The notes beneath the pieces were generated by a model. The model was not told the origin of the DNA and made no database searches. It saw only the letters and a program-made list of their open reading frames with translations. A program made the translations under genes and the position numbers. A stretch of DNA of 17,515 nt from Pelagibacterales bacterium MED-G43 (GTDB lineage: Bacteria > Pseudomonadota > Alphaproteobacteria > Pelagibacterales > Pelagibacteraceae): the NCBI GenBank assembly GCA_002457475.1, contig NTJK01000011.1, positions 1-17,515 on the forward strand, written 5' to 3'. This document shows, one piece after another, positions 6,950 through 14,187 of the stretch. Each line of letters opens with the position of its first letter. Position 1 is the stretch's first letter.

Positions 6950-7398
6950 TATTTTAACAAGTTATTTTGCCTAAGAGCTTCAGTAGAAATAATAGCTACG
7001 CTCATAGCTACATTAAGTGATCTAGTTTTTTTATTCATAGGAATTTTCACTTTATTTTTTATTGTTTTATGAAGACTTTCTGGTACCCCAGCACTTTCTC
7101 TCCCAAACAACAGAATATCATTCTTTTTGAAATTAAATCTAATATAATTTTTTTTAGCTTTAGTTGTCATGAGCACTATCCTTCTTTTTTTGTTTTTACT
7201 TAAAAAATTATCATAATCCTCGTACCGAAAAATTTTACCAAATCCCAGATAATCCATAACGACACGTTTAAATCTAGGGTCATGTAAATCGAAACCACAA
7301 GGCTCAATAATGTGAATTTTAAGTTTTAAGCAGGCACCTAATCTTATTATGGCCGCTGTATTTTGAGGTATATCGGGTTTATATAGAGCTATGTGCAT
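6949..7398 (-). CDS. trmL: tRNA (cytidine/uridine-34 2'-O)-methyltransferase TrmL
   Basis: This 149-residue SPOUT-family enzyme methylates the ribose of the wobble nucleotide in tRNA-Leu isoacceptors. The visible motifs are ALYKPDIPQNTAAIIRLGAC (motif 1), LLFGRESAGVPESLH (motif 2, the SAM-binding knot) and IPMNKKTRSLNVAMSVAI (motif 3, the knot end). The length is that of minimal TrmL/YibK proteins without an extra RNA-binding domain. The usual NTG of motif 1 reads NTA. The ATG at 7398 is first in the trmL-hemF-greA set and faces petA across an 89-bp divergent gap. The stop overlaps the hemF start by one base. TrmL specificity is inferred from family resemblance and size; other small SPOUT enzymes are less likely. 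Confidence 0.92.
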   Translation of the reverse strand: MHIALYKPDIPQNTAAIIRLGACLKLKIHIIEPCGFDLHDPRFKRVVMDYLGFGKIFRYEDYDNFLSKNKKRRIVLMTTKAKKNYIRFNFKKNDILLFGRESAGVPESLHKTIKNKVKIPMNKKTRSLNVAMSVAIISTEALRQNNLLK

Positions 7399-7487
7399 TA
7401 TTATTGCTTAATTTATGTGTCATTCTGACCCTAGAGTATTTAAAAACATAGTTTAAATAATTAAATATATTATAAACACAAACATTA
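7399..7487. promoter_or_regulatory. Divergent trmL-petA intergenic region, probable petA promoter
   Basis: This is the longest gap in the window (89 bp) and must hold the promoters for both trmL and the petABC operon. On the plus strand TATAAA at 7471-7476 matches five of six bases of a -10 box and would start transcription 4-6 nt before the petA ATG (7488). No convincing -35 box lies 16-18 bp upstream, where the sequence is almost pure A/T. For trmL I see no clear -35/-10 pair. There is no Shine-Dalgarno sequence before either gene. Confidence 0.4.
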
Positions 7488-8009
7488 ATGAGCAAAGAAG
7501 AAAAGAAAGTAAATCGAAGAGATTTTTTATTTACAGCTAGTTATACTATTGGAGCGGTGGGTCTCGGAGCTGTCGTTTGGCCTTTAGTCCATCAAATGAA
7601 CCCTGACAAAGCTCAACAAGCTTTAGCTACGACAGAGGTTGATGTAAGCCAGGTTGAACCAGGAAATTCTATAACTGTACTATGGAGAGGTAAGCCAGTT
7701 TTTTTAAAAAGAAGAACACAAGAAGAAATAGCTGAAGCAAGAGCGGTCAGTATGTCTGATTTGCCTGATCCACAAAAAGATGAAGAAAGAGTAAAAAATG
7801 GAAAAGAAGAATGGCTAGTAATGTTAGGGGTTTGTACCCACTTAGGTTGCGTGCCATTAAAAGATAAGGGTGATTATAATGGTTGGTTTTGTCCTTGTCA
7901 TGGATCACATTACGATGTATCTGGAAGAATTAGAAAAGGACCTGCACCAACAAATATGGAAATTCCAAAGTATGAATTTGTAGATAACAACACGATTAAA
8001 ATAGGATAA
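7488..8009 (+). CDS. petA: Ubiquinol-cytochrome c reductase, Rieske iron-sulfur subunit
   Basis: This is the 2Fe-2S subunit of the cytochrome bc1 complex, which passes electrons from ubiquinol to cytochrome c1 on the periplasmic side. It has a twin-arginine motif (R10-R11 in VNRRDFLF) followed by the membrane anchor at about 16-36 (TASYTIGAVGLGAVVWPLV). This indicates Tat export and retention as an N-terminal anchor. The cluster ligands are C116 and H118 in CTHLGC and C135 and H138 in CPCHGS, with the disulfide pair C121-C137. The 173-residue length is typical of alphaproteobacterial proteins. It is first in petABC, with petB starting 6 bp after its stop. A -10-like TATAAA lies just upstream of the ATG, so the leader would be very short. 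Confidence 0.98.
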   Translation: MSKEEKKVNRRDFLFTASYTIGAVGLGAVVWPLVHQMNPDKAQQALATTEVDVSQVEPGNSITVLWRGKPVFLKRRTQEEIAEARAVSMSDLPDPQKDEERVKNGKEEWLVMLGVCTHLGCVPLKDKGDYNGWFCPCHGSHYDVSGRIRKGPAPTNMEIPKYEFVDNNTIKIG

Positions 8010-8015
8010 AAACTT

Positions 8016-9275
8016 ATGAGCGATCACGAATACACACCAAAGTCTAAAGCAGGAAAATGGTTTAATGACCGACTTCCGCTATTAACTTTGGGCGCCCACC
8101 TTACAGATTATCCAACGCCAAAAAATTTGAATTATTGGTGGACGTTTGGCGGTATTTTGACTTTCTGTTTATTAACACAAATAATTACAGGAATAGTCTT
8201 AGCTATGCATTACGTGGCCCACGCTGATTTAGCGTTTGCTAGCGTTGAACATATAATGAGAGATGTAAACTATGGTTGGTTAATCAGATACATTCATAGC
8301 AATGGAGCCTCGATGTTCTTTCTCGCAGTATACATTCATATTTTTAGATCTTTATTTTATGGATCATATAAGTCACCAAGAGAAGTAATATGGATTATAG
8401 GTCTCTTAATTTATCTTTTAATGATGGCTGCTGCTTTTATGGGTTATGTTTTACCTTGGGGACAGATGAGTTTTTGGGGGGCGACAGTAATTACTAATTT
8501 GTTTAGTGCGATACCTCTTGTAGGCGAAAGTATAACAACATGGCTATGGGGAGCGTATTCAGTTGATAACCCTACTTTAAATAGATTTTTCAGCCTTCAT
8601 TATCTTATACCTTTTTTAATTTTAGGTTTAGTTGTTTTACATATTTGGGCATTACACGTTCCTGGCAACAATAATCCAGTAGGAATAGATATTAAAAAAC
8701 CATCTAAAGATACAGTTCCATTTCATCCGTATATTACTATCAAAGATACATTCGCGTTATTAATGTTCATGATCATCTTTGCGGGGTTTGTATTCTTTTC
8801 ACCAAATATTTTAGGTCATTCAGATAATTATATACCCGCCAATCCACTTGTTACACCAGCTCACATTGTACCAGAATGGTATTTACTACCTTTCTATGCA
8901 ATTCTGAGATCTGTACCAGACAAGTTAGGTGGAGTGATTTTAATGTTTGGAGCAATCTTTATTTTGTTTGTTTTGCCGTGGTTGGATACTTCTAAAGTTA
9001 GATCAGCAGTGTTTAGACCAATTTACAGACAATTTTACTGGATATTCGTTTTAGATGTCCTAATGCTTGGTTATATGGGTGCAATGCCTGCAGAGGGTAT
9101 TTATTTAGTTTTAGCTAGAGTAGGAACTATTTATTATTTTGCTCACTTTATTATTGTAATGCCTGTGGTCGGATTATTAGAAAAAACGGATCCAATTCCT
9201 ATGAGTATTTCAGAACCGGTATTAACCGGTGGTGCAGACCCAGCGCTTGCCAGGAAGGATAATGAAAAGATTTAA
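8016..9275 (+). CDS. petB: Cytochrome b subunit of the bc1 complex
   Basis: Cytochrome b is the membrane core of the bc1 complex and holds both quinone sites. The 419 residues contain eight or so hydrophobic helices. The two haem-ligand pairs show the classical 14-residue spacing, H94/H108 and H195/H209, for the low- and high-potential haems. [20 protein letters not shown] near 143-162 and PEWY at 286-289 form the quinol-oxidation (Qo) site. The undivided length, covering both halves, is that of proteobacterial cytochrome b rather than the split b6/subunit IV form. It starts 6 bp after petA and overlaps the petC start by 14 bp. The last 15 codons double as the petC ribosome-binding region. 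I am confident of the identity. Confidence 0.98.
   Translation: MSDHEYTPKSKAGKWFNDRLPLLTLGAHLTDYPTPKNLNYWWTFGGILTFCLLTQIITGIVLAMHYVAHADLAFASVEHIMRDVNYGWLIRYIHSNGASMFFLAVYIHIFRSLFYGSYKSPREVIWIIGLLIYLLMMAAAFMGYVLPWGQMSFWGATVITNLFSAIPLVGESITTWLWGAYSVDNPTLNRFFSLHYLIPFLILGLVVLHIWALHVPGNNNPVGIDIKKPSKDTVPFHPYITIKDTFALLMFMIIFAGFVFFSPNILGHSDNYIPANPLVTPAHIVPEWYLLPFYAILRSVPDKLGGVILMFGAIFILFVLPWLDTSKVRSAVFRPIYRQFYWIFVLDVLMLGYMGAMPAEGIYLVLARVGTIYYFAHFIIVMPVVGLLEKTDPIPMSISEPVLTGGADPALARKDNEKI
9252..9258 (+). promoter_or_regulatory. Shine-Dalgarno sequence deciding the petC start
   Basis: AGGAAGG inside the end of petB ends 3 nt before the ATG at 9262, with the AGGA core 6 nt away. It is the clearest ribosome-binding site in the window. 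It supports the 9262 start over any in-frame start further upstream. Most first-of-operon genes here show no such sequence. Confidence 0.7.
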
Positions 9276-10050
9276 TATAAAAAGTCTTTTATTCGTTGCT
9301 TCTCTACTACTATTTTCATCAGTTAAGGTATTCAGCGCCGGTGGTGAAGCTGAACCTCTAAAGGTTAATTGGAGCTTCAAAGGTATAACAGGTAAATTTG
9401 ATAGAGCTTCACTTCAAAGAGGGTTTCAGGTCTATAAAGAAGTTTGTTCATCTTGCCATTCGATGCAGTATTTAAGTTATAGAAATCTCGGTGAGTCTGG
9501 CGGTCCAGAGTTTTCTGAGCAAGAGGTAAAAGCAATTGCAGCAAGTGTGGAGATTACTGATGGTCCAGATGATCAAGGTGAAATGTTTACAAGGCCAGGA
9601 AGACCTGCAGATAAATTTAAAAATCCATACCCGAATGTGAAAGCTTCCATAGCCGCAAATGGAGGAGCTTACCCACCTGATATGTCTGTATTAGTCAAGG
9701 CAAGACCAGGAGGATCGAATTATATTTACTCAGTTTTAGTAGGGTATGAAGATCCACCAGCGGGCGTGACTTTAGATGATGGCGTTTATTATAACAAATA
9801 TATGATCGGTAATAAGATCAAAATGGCATCGCCGTTAAGCGACGATATTGTAGAATACTCAGATGGAACACAAGCTTCAGTCGATCAAATGGCTAAAGAT
9901 GTCACAACATTTTTATCATGGGCCGCTGAACCAGAATTAGAAGAAAGACATAGGACAGGTGTTAAAGTAATTATTTACTTAATACTTTTAACTACTTTAG
10001 TTTATTTAAGCATGAAGAAGATTTGGTCAAGGGTTGACACGGAAGTATAA
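9262..10050 (+). CDS. petC: Cytochrome c1 of the bc1 complex
   Basis: Cytochrome c1 accepts electrons from the Rieske protein and passes them to soluble or membrane cytochrome c. From the ATG at 9262 the protein has 262 residues, with a Sec signal peptide (basic start, then [12 protein letters not shown], likely cleaved after FSA at 26). The haem-attachment motif is C62-S-S-C65-H66, and the likely methionine axial ligand is M188 in KMASPL. A C-terminal membrane anchor spans about 237-256 ([18 protein letters not shown]). The start is set by an AGGAAGG ribosome-binding site within petB; an in-frame upstream start at 9229 would spoil the signal peptide. It overlaps petB by 14 bp at its start and the convergent ychF by 24 bp at its end. 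There is no room for a terminator between petC and ychF. Confidence 0.97.
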   Translation: MKRFNIKSLLFVASLLLFSSVKVFSAGGEAEPLKVNWSFKGITGKFDRASLQRGFQVYKEVCSSCHSMQYLSYRNLGESGGPEFSEQEVKAIAASVEITDGPDDQGEMFTRPGRPADKFKNPYPNVKASIAANGGAYPPDMSVLVKARPGGSNYIYSVLVGYEDPPAGVTLDDGVYYNKYMIGNKIKMASPLSDDIVEYSDGTQASVDQMAKDVTTFLSWAAEPELEERHRTGVKVIIYLILLTTLVYLSMKKIWSRVDTEV

Positions 10051-11097
10051 GACATCACCATCTTTTACGATATAATCTTTACCTTCAATTCTAAGCTTTC
10101 CATTTTCCTTACATTTTTCTGCACTACCAAATTTTATAAAATCGTCACACGATACTGCTTCAGCCCGAATAAAGTTTTTTTCAAAATCTGTGTGAATAAC
10201 ACTCGCTGCTTTTGGAGCTTGAGTATTCTTTTCTACAGTCCAAGCTCTGCTTTCCTCTGGTCCTGATGTAAAAAATGTATCAAGATTTAAAAGATCGTAA
10301 CCCTCTTTAATTAATCGGTTAAGACCAGTTTTATTTAGCCCTATCTCTTTCATAAAAGTTTCTCTTTCATCATTGTTTAATCCCATAATTTGATCTTCTA
10401 TATCAGCACATATTGTAATTATTTTTTCGTTGGGATATTGTTTTTTAACACTTTCAGTAAAATTATTTCCCTTTGCTAAGCTCTCTTCATCAACATTACA
10501 TACTATAATTTTTGGTTTAATGCTTAATAATCCCAGTGAAGTTAAAAATTTTTTTTCAAATTCATTGTCTATTTTGACTTCTTTTCCGTCATTTAATTGT
10601 ATCAATTTTTCTTCAAGCATTTTAACCTCTTTTTCTTGAAGTAGTTTTTTTTTACCTTTTTCTAATTTTTTTTGAACAATATCTAAATCAGAAAGTATTA
10701 TTTCAGTTTTGATTGTTTCAAGGTCTTCAACTGGATTAATCTTAGAGTTTACGTGAGTAATTTTATCGGACTCAAAGCATCTTACTAAGTGGATTATAGC
10801 GTCTACCTCCCGGATATGGGAAAGAAATTTATTTCCTAAACCCTCTCCCTTTGATGCTCCCTTAACTAACCCAGCAATATCTACAAACGTTATATTGGTA
10901 TATATTTTCTTTTTAGAGTTAGACAGTTTAGTTAATTTATCTAATCTTTCGTCAATCACATCAACTATTCCAATATTAGGATCGATGGTGCAGAAAGGAA
11001 AATTTGCTGCTTCTGCATTTTTTGACGCTGTTAGTGCATTGAATAAAGTGGATTTTCCAACATTTGGAAGTCCAACTATTCCACATTTAAATCCCAT
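10027..11097 (-). CDS. ychF: Ribosome-associated ATPase YchF (Obg family)
   Basis: YchF (OLA1 type) is a ribosome-binding P-loop NTPase that prefers ATP. The 356 residues show the P-loop GLPNVGKST at 9-17, the G2/G3 region ANFPFCTIDPN and DIAGLVKGASKGEGLG (73-88), and NVDE at 201-204. NVDE stands in place of the GTP-specifying NKxD, which is the hallmark of YchF and explains its ATP preference. A coiled-coil helical region sits at about 130-175 and the C-terminal TGS domain ends in [11 protein letters not shown]. The length matches the family (about 360). The start overlaps the end of pth by 11 bp, the usual alphaproteobacterial rplY-pth-ychF arrangement. The last 24 bp lie antisense to the end of petC, yet both C-termini look complete. 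Confidence 0.97.
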   Translation of the reverse strand: MGFKCGIVGLPNVGKSTLFNALTASKNAEAANFPFCTIDPNIGIVDVIDERLDKLTKLSNSKKKIYTNITFVDIAGLVKGASKGEGLGNKFLSHIREVDAIIHLVRCFESDKITHVNSKINPVEDLETIKTEIILSDLDIVQKKLEKGKKKLLQEKEVKMLEEKLIQLNDGKEVKIDNEFEKKFLTSLGLLSIKPKIIVCNVDEESLAKGNNFTESVKKQYPNEKIITICADIEDQIMGLNNDERETFMKEIGLNKTGLNRLIKEGYDLLNLDTFFTSGPEESRAWTVEKNTQAPKAASVIHTDFEKNFIRAEAVSCDDFIKFGSAEKCKENGKLRIEGKDYIVKDGDVLYFRVNP

Positions 11098-11659
11098 TAA
11101 GGTCTTGATTAACTTTGCTTGAAAAAAGATCTATTTTTTTTTTAATTAATGTAGGCAATTGTTTTACAATATTTTCCGTAATCTCATTTATCTTTTCTTC
11201 TTCATCTTCTTTAAAATCTTCTAACACATGATTATTAACTTTTTTCTTTTGTTTTGGATGTCCTATGCCGACACGAACTCTTGAGTAATCTTTACCAATA
11301 AATTTATCTATAGAATCAATTCCATTATGTCCCGCACTACTTCCTCCAAACTTTGCTTTAATTTTGCCAAAATCAATATCCATATCATCATGAAAAACAA
11401 AAACATCTTTTGCATCGATCTTAAAATAATCAATTAACTCTTTAATAGCTGTTCCAGAATTATTCATAAAGGTTAACGGTTTGATAGCATAGATTTTTTT
11501 TTCATCTATATTGCCAGTTGTGAGCAGACCCTTAAATTTTGGTTTTTGTTTTGAAAGTTTAAAGTGAGCGTTAATAGCATCAATTATCTTAAAACCAATG
11601 TTGTGTCTTGTATTAGTATAGTTGGATCCGGGATTTCCTAATCCGACAAGTAAAAGCAT
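11087..11659 (-). CDS. pth: Peptidyl-tRNA hydrolase
   Basis: Pth frees tRNA from peptidyl-tRNAs that drop off the ribosome. By comparison with the E. coli enzyme all active-site residues can be placed: N9 and H19 in GLGNPGSNYTNTRHNIGF, N66 in LTFMNNSG, D91 in FHDDMDI, and N112 in SAGHNGIDSI. The C-terminal tail is lysine-rich. At 190 residues it has normal length. The ATG at 11659 comes 5 bp after the rplY stop, and the 3' end overlaps ychF by 11 bp, so it is in the middle of a translation-related operon with ribosomal protein L25 and the ribosome-associated ATPase. I see nothing unusual. Confidence 0.97.
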   Translation of the reverse strand: MLLLVGLGNPGSNYTNTRHNIGFKIIDAINAHFKLSKQKPKFKGLLTTGNIDEKKIYAIKPLTFMNNSGTAIKELIDYFKIDAKDVFVFHDDMDIDFGKIKAKFGGSSAGHNGIDSIDKFIGKDYSRVRVGIGHPKQKKKVNNHVLEDFKEDEEEKINEITENIVKQLPTLIKKKIDLFSSKVNQDLNGI

Positions 11660-11664
11660 ATTAA

Positions 11665-12402
11665 TTATTTCTTTTCAGCAGGTTTCTTTTCGTCAGGTTT
11701 TTTATCAGCACCTTCTTTAGATTTATCATCTTTTTTAGAAGCATCGCCATCTTTAGCTGCTGCTTCCGCACCTTCTGCAGGAGCTTCACCTTCTGCTCCC
11801 TCTGCGGCAGCATCTCCTTCTGCAGGTTTTTCTGGTTCTTTAATAACTGTTGGAGAAGCAACTGTTGCAATAACGAAGTCACGATCTGAAATTGTTGGAA
11901 CAATATTTTCTTCTAATTTAACTGATGAAATTTTTATACTTGTTCCAATATCGGTACCTGCCAAATCAACAACTATTTCATTTGGAATATTTTCAGCAGG
12001 ACATTTTAATTCAACTTTCCTTCTTACGATGTTTAATACCCCACCTCTTTTTAATCCTGGAGAGTCTGGATGGTTTATAAACTTAACTGGTATTTCAAGA
12101 ATAATTTTCTTTCCAGAAACAATTCTCATAAAGTCTATGTGAATAGGCTCATCTGACACTACGTTAAAAGCAATATCTCTTGGAATAACTTTTTCTTTTT
12201 TTCCATTAATCTCTAATTCTAAAACTTTTGATAAGAAAGTGTCAGAATTAATTAAATTTTTTATTTCTTTCTTTTGGATTGAAATATTAAGGTTAGCGTC
12301 TTTACCTCCATACAAAATTGCGGGTATCAAACCTTCCGACCTTAATTTATTGTTGGAACCAGAAGAGGTATTCTCTCTTTTTATTGCCTTTAAATTACTC
12401 AT
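11665..12402 (-). CDS. rplY: Ribosomal protein L25/Ctc with a low-complexity C-terminal tail
   Basis: This is the long (Ctc/TL5) form of L25, which binds 5S rRNA in the large subunit. The N-terminal L25 domain (about 1-92) includes KLRSEGLIPAILYGG and HIDFMRI. The beta-rich Ctc domain (about 93-187) includes IPVKFINHPDSPGLKRGGVL and CPAENIPNEIVVDLAGTDIG. Residues 188-245 form a tail of two compositional blocks: Ala/Glu/Gly/Pro repeats (192-216), then a Lys/Asp-rich block (217-245). This tail is likely disordered. Its DNA is also locally richer in G and C than the neighbouring genes. Similar tails occur in other alphaproteobacterial L25 proteins. pth follows after 5 bp. The 49-bp leader from prs contains short inverted repeats. 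Confidence 0.95.
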   Translation of the reverse strand: MSNLKAIKRENTSSGSNNKLRSEGLIPAILYGGKDANLNISIQKKEIKNLINSDTFLSKVLELEINGKKEKVIPRDIAFNVVSDEPIHIDFMRIVSGKKIILEIPVKFINHPDSPGLKRGGVLNIVRRKVELKCPAENIPNEIVVDLAGTDIGTSIKISSVKLEENIVPTISDRDFVIATVASPTVIKEPEKPAEGDAAAEGAEGEAPAEGAEAAAKDGDASKKDDKSKEGADKKPDEKKPAEKK

Positions 12403-12453
12403 AATTTAATTGAAGTGGGTATATAACCCAAGATTAATACCAAAACAAGGGTT
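12403..12453 (-). other. prs-rplY gap with overlapping short inverted repeats
   Basis: Read on the minus strand, AACCC (12453-12449, at the prs stop) can pair with GGGTT (12429-12425). The same GGGTT can instead pair with ACCC in TGGGT-TATAT-ACCCA (12430-12416). The two hairpins exclude each other and lie just before the rplY start. No U-run follows, so this is not a standard intrinsic terminator. The stems are only 5 bp. A regulatory role, such as autogenous control of the ribosomal protein, is speculation. Confidence 0.3.
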
Positions 12454-13384
12454 AATTAAATAAATCAGATACAGAATTTGAATTTGCTATTCTTTTTATA
12501 GCTTCTGACATTAATGACGCGATAGATAAGACCTCGATTTTATTGTTATTTTTAATTTTGTTTGAATTATCAATAGAGTCAGTAATTATCAATTTCTTTA
12601 TTTTTGAGTTTTTAATTTTTTTCGCTGCTTCTCCGCTAAGCACTGCATGAGTTATGAATACAAAAACTTCTTTAGCCCCCTTTTTCTTAAGTGCATCGAC
12701 TGCATTAACAATTGTTCCACCACTATCAATTATGTCGTCAACTATTATACAGGTTTTATTTTCCACATCTCCAATTATATTCATTACTTGAGACTTCCCC
12801 GGAGCCGGTCTCCTTTTATCTATTATTGCAAGATCAGCTTTGATTCTGGTAGCTAAAGCTCTTGTTCTAGCAACACCACCCATATCAGGGGAAACACAAA
12901 TTAAATTTTTTGAACTAATTTTCTTTTTAATAAATTTTGAAAATAATGGAGTTGTAAATAAGTTATCTACCGGCATATCAAAAAATCCTTGAATTTGTCC
13001 CGCATGTAAATCGACAGTAACAATTCTATTAGCTCCAGCGTTGGTTAATAAATTAGCTACAACTTTTGCAGAGATAGAAGTTCTAGGAGCAACTTTTCTA
13101 TCTTGTCTTGCGTAACCAAAATATGGAATTACAGCTGTTATAGTCTTAGCTGAAGATCTCTTTAAAGCATCAATAACTAATAGCAACTCCATTAAATTAT
13201 CATTAGCGGGATTCGAAGTTGACTGAATAACAAATACGCTATTTCCTCTAATATTTTCATTTATTTCTATGTAAATTTCACCATCAGCAAATCTTCTTAT
13301 GTTAGTATTAATTAGTTTAAGTTTTAGATTTTTAGCAATATTTTTACTGAGTTTTAAATTGCTAGTTCCAGATAAAATTTTCAT
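12452..13384 (-). CDS. prs: Ribose-phosphate pyrophosphokinase (PRPP synthetase)
   Basis: Prs makes phosphoribosyl pyrophosphate from ribose 5-phosphate and ATP, feeding purine, pyrimidine, NAD, histidine and tryptophan synthesis. The 310-residue length is standard for class I enzymes. Visible motifs are RRFADGEIYIEINENIRG, the ATP-binding flexible loop region PYFGYARQDRKVAPRTSISA, the catalytic DLHAGQIQGFF with D125 and H127, and the PRPP-binding loop VDDIIDSGGTIVNA at about 215-228. It lies 50 bp downstream of pgeF, and a good promoter-like sequence sits in that gap. It probably heads the prs-rplY-pth-ychF transcription unit. The ATG at 13384 has no Shine-Dalgarno sequence. I am confident of the identity. 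Confidence 0.97.
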   Translation of the reverse strand: MKILSGTSNLKLSKNIAKNLKLKLINTNIRRFADGEIYIEINENIRGNSVFVIQSTSNPANDNLMELLLVIDALKRSSAKTITAVIPYFGYARQDRKVAPRTSISAKVVANLLTNAGANRIVTVDLHAGQIQGFFDMPVDNLFTTPLFSKFIKKKISSKNLICVSPDMGGVARTRALATRIKADLAIIDKRRPAPGKSQVMNIIGDVENKTCIIVDDIIDSGGTIVNAVDALKKKGAKEVFVFITHAVLSGEAAKKIKNSKIKKLIITDSIDNSNKIKNNNKIEVLSIASLMSEAIKRIANSNSVSDLFN

Positions 13385-13396
13385 GAAATGTTATTA

Positions 13397-13424
13397 TTTA
13401 TACCTTATTTCTATATCTTTTCAA
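13397..13424 (-). promoter_or_regulatory. Putative prs promoter
   Basis: On the minus strand TTGAAA (13424-13419, five of six matches to the -35 consensus) is followed after 16 bp by TATAAA (13402-13397, five of six matches to -10). The predicted start near 13390 leaves a leader of only about 6 nt before the prs ATG. It falls fully within the pgeF-prs gap. This is the best promoter match in the window. Confidence 0.5.
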
Positions 13425-13434
13425 ATTAATAAAG

Positions 13435-14187
13435 TTAATTCAAACAAATTACAGATATGCATCTACCGTAATCTTTTTGCTTTAGTTTTCTTGATCTTCT
13501 GTAACTGAAAAAATTACTTTTTTCACCAAATGTATCTTTATTAACCTGATCAACTTTAACGTTTAATTTTAAGAGTTTATTTGTAACAAATTTTCTTAAA
13601 TTAAACAATTTTTTGGTTTTGTTTTTATGTCTGAAATATATTTTATTCTTCTTAGATTTTGATATAAATTTTTTATAAAATTTGATGTCTACTTCATAAT
13701 TTTTTTCACCTATACATGGTCCTACAGACGCATAGATTTCGTTATTAGAATTTAATTTTTTTACTTTTTTAATCGCATTATAAATTATTCCTGAAAAAGC
13801 ACCTTTCCATCCAGCATGTATACAGCCTATGATTTTATTTTTGATATCATAAATAATTATAGGTACACAATCGGCTGTTAATACACCGATAGCAATGCCA
13901 CTCATTTTAGTAACAATTGCGTCAGCATTGATTTTGTTTTTATAATTATACTTTTTTATTTCGACCACTTTATTACTATGAGTCTGATGCATTAATATTA
14001 ACTTAGTTTTTTTTACGCCCATTTTTTTAGCAACAAAATTCAAATTTTTGTTAATATTAATTTTACTGTCTTTTGAACCTTTGCCACAATTTAAGCCTTT
14101 ATATATACCTTTTGAAAAACCATTTTTTCTTGAAAAAAAACAATGTTTTATTTGTTTAAGTTTTTTAAGTTTTTTCGAATAAAACAT
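13435..14187 (-). CDS. pgeF: PgeF/YfiH family (LACC1-like) polyphenol oxidase-type enzyme
   Basis: The 250-residue protein belongs to the YfiH/LACC1 (DUF152) family. These enzymes were first described as multicopper-type polyphenol oxidases; members are also reported to act on purine nucleosides, and E. coli PgeF edits misincorporated L-Ser in peptidoglycan precursors. The metal/active-site triad is intact: H70 in HQTHS, C107 in TADCVPI and H124 in HAGWKG. GPCIGEKNYEVD and the C-terminal SYRRSRKLKQKDYGRCISVI complete the family pattern. The protein is exceptionally lysine-rich. Its start overlaps the stop of the upstream methyltransferase gene by one base (TAATG), as part of lgt-midA-pgeF. 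The true substrate in this organism cannot be told from sequence; the symbol follows the family name. Confidence 0.88.
   Translation of the reverse strand: MFYSKKLKKLKQIKHCFFSRKNGFSKGIYKGLNCGKGSKDSKININKNLNFVAKKMGVKKTKLILMHQTHSNKVVEIKKYNYKNKINADAIVTKMSGIAIGVLTADCVPIIIYDIKNKIIGCIHAGWKGAFSGIIYNAIKKVKKLNSNNEIYASVGPCIGEKNYEVDIKFYKKFISKSKKNKIYFRHKNKTKKLFNLRKFVTNKLLKLNVKVDQVNKDTFGEKSNFFSYRRSRKLKQKDYGRCISVICLN

Noticed and set aside
9229..9261. Upstream in-frame start for petC
   Set aside because: It would place eleven extra residues before the signal peptide; the ATG at 9262 has a strong Shine-Dalgarno sequence.
11661..11903. Gln/Leu/Lys-rich open frame overlapping the end of rplY on the same strand
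   Set aside because: It is an out-of-frame reading of the repetitive L25 tail. The repeat composition alone keeps the frame open.
12416..12430. Intrinsic terminator between prs and rplY
   Set aside because: The 5-bp stem is not followed by a U-run in the direction of transcription, and rplY starts 13 nt later.
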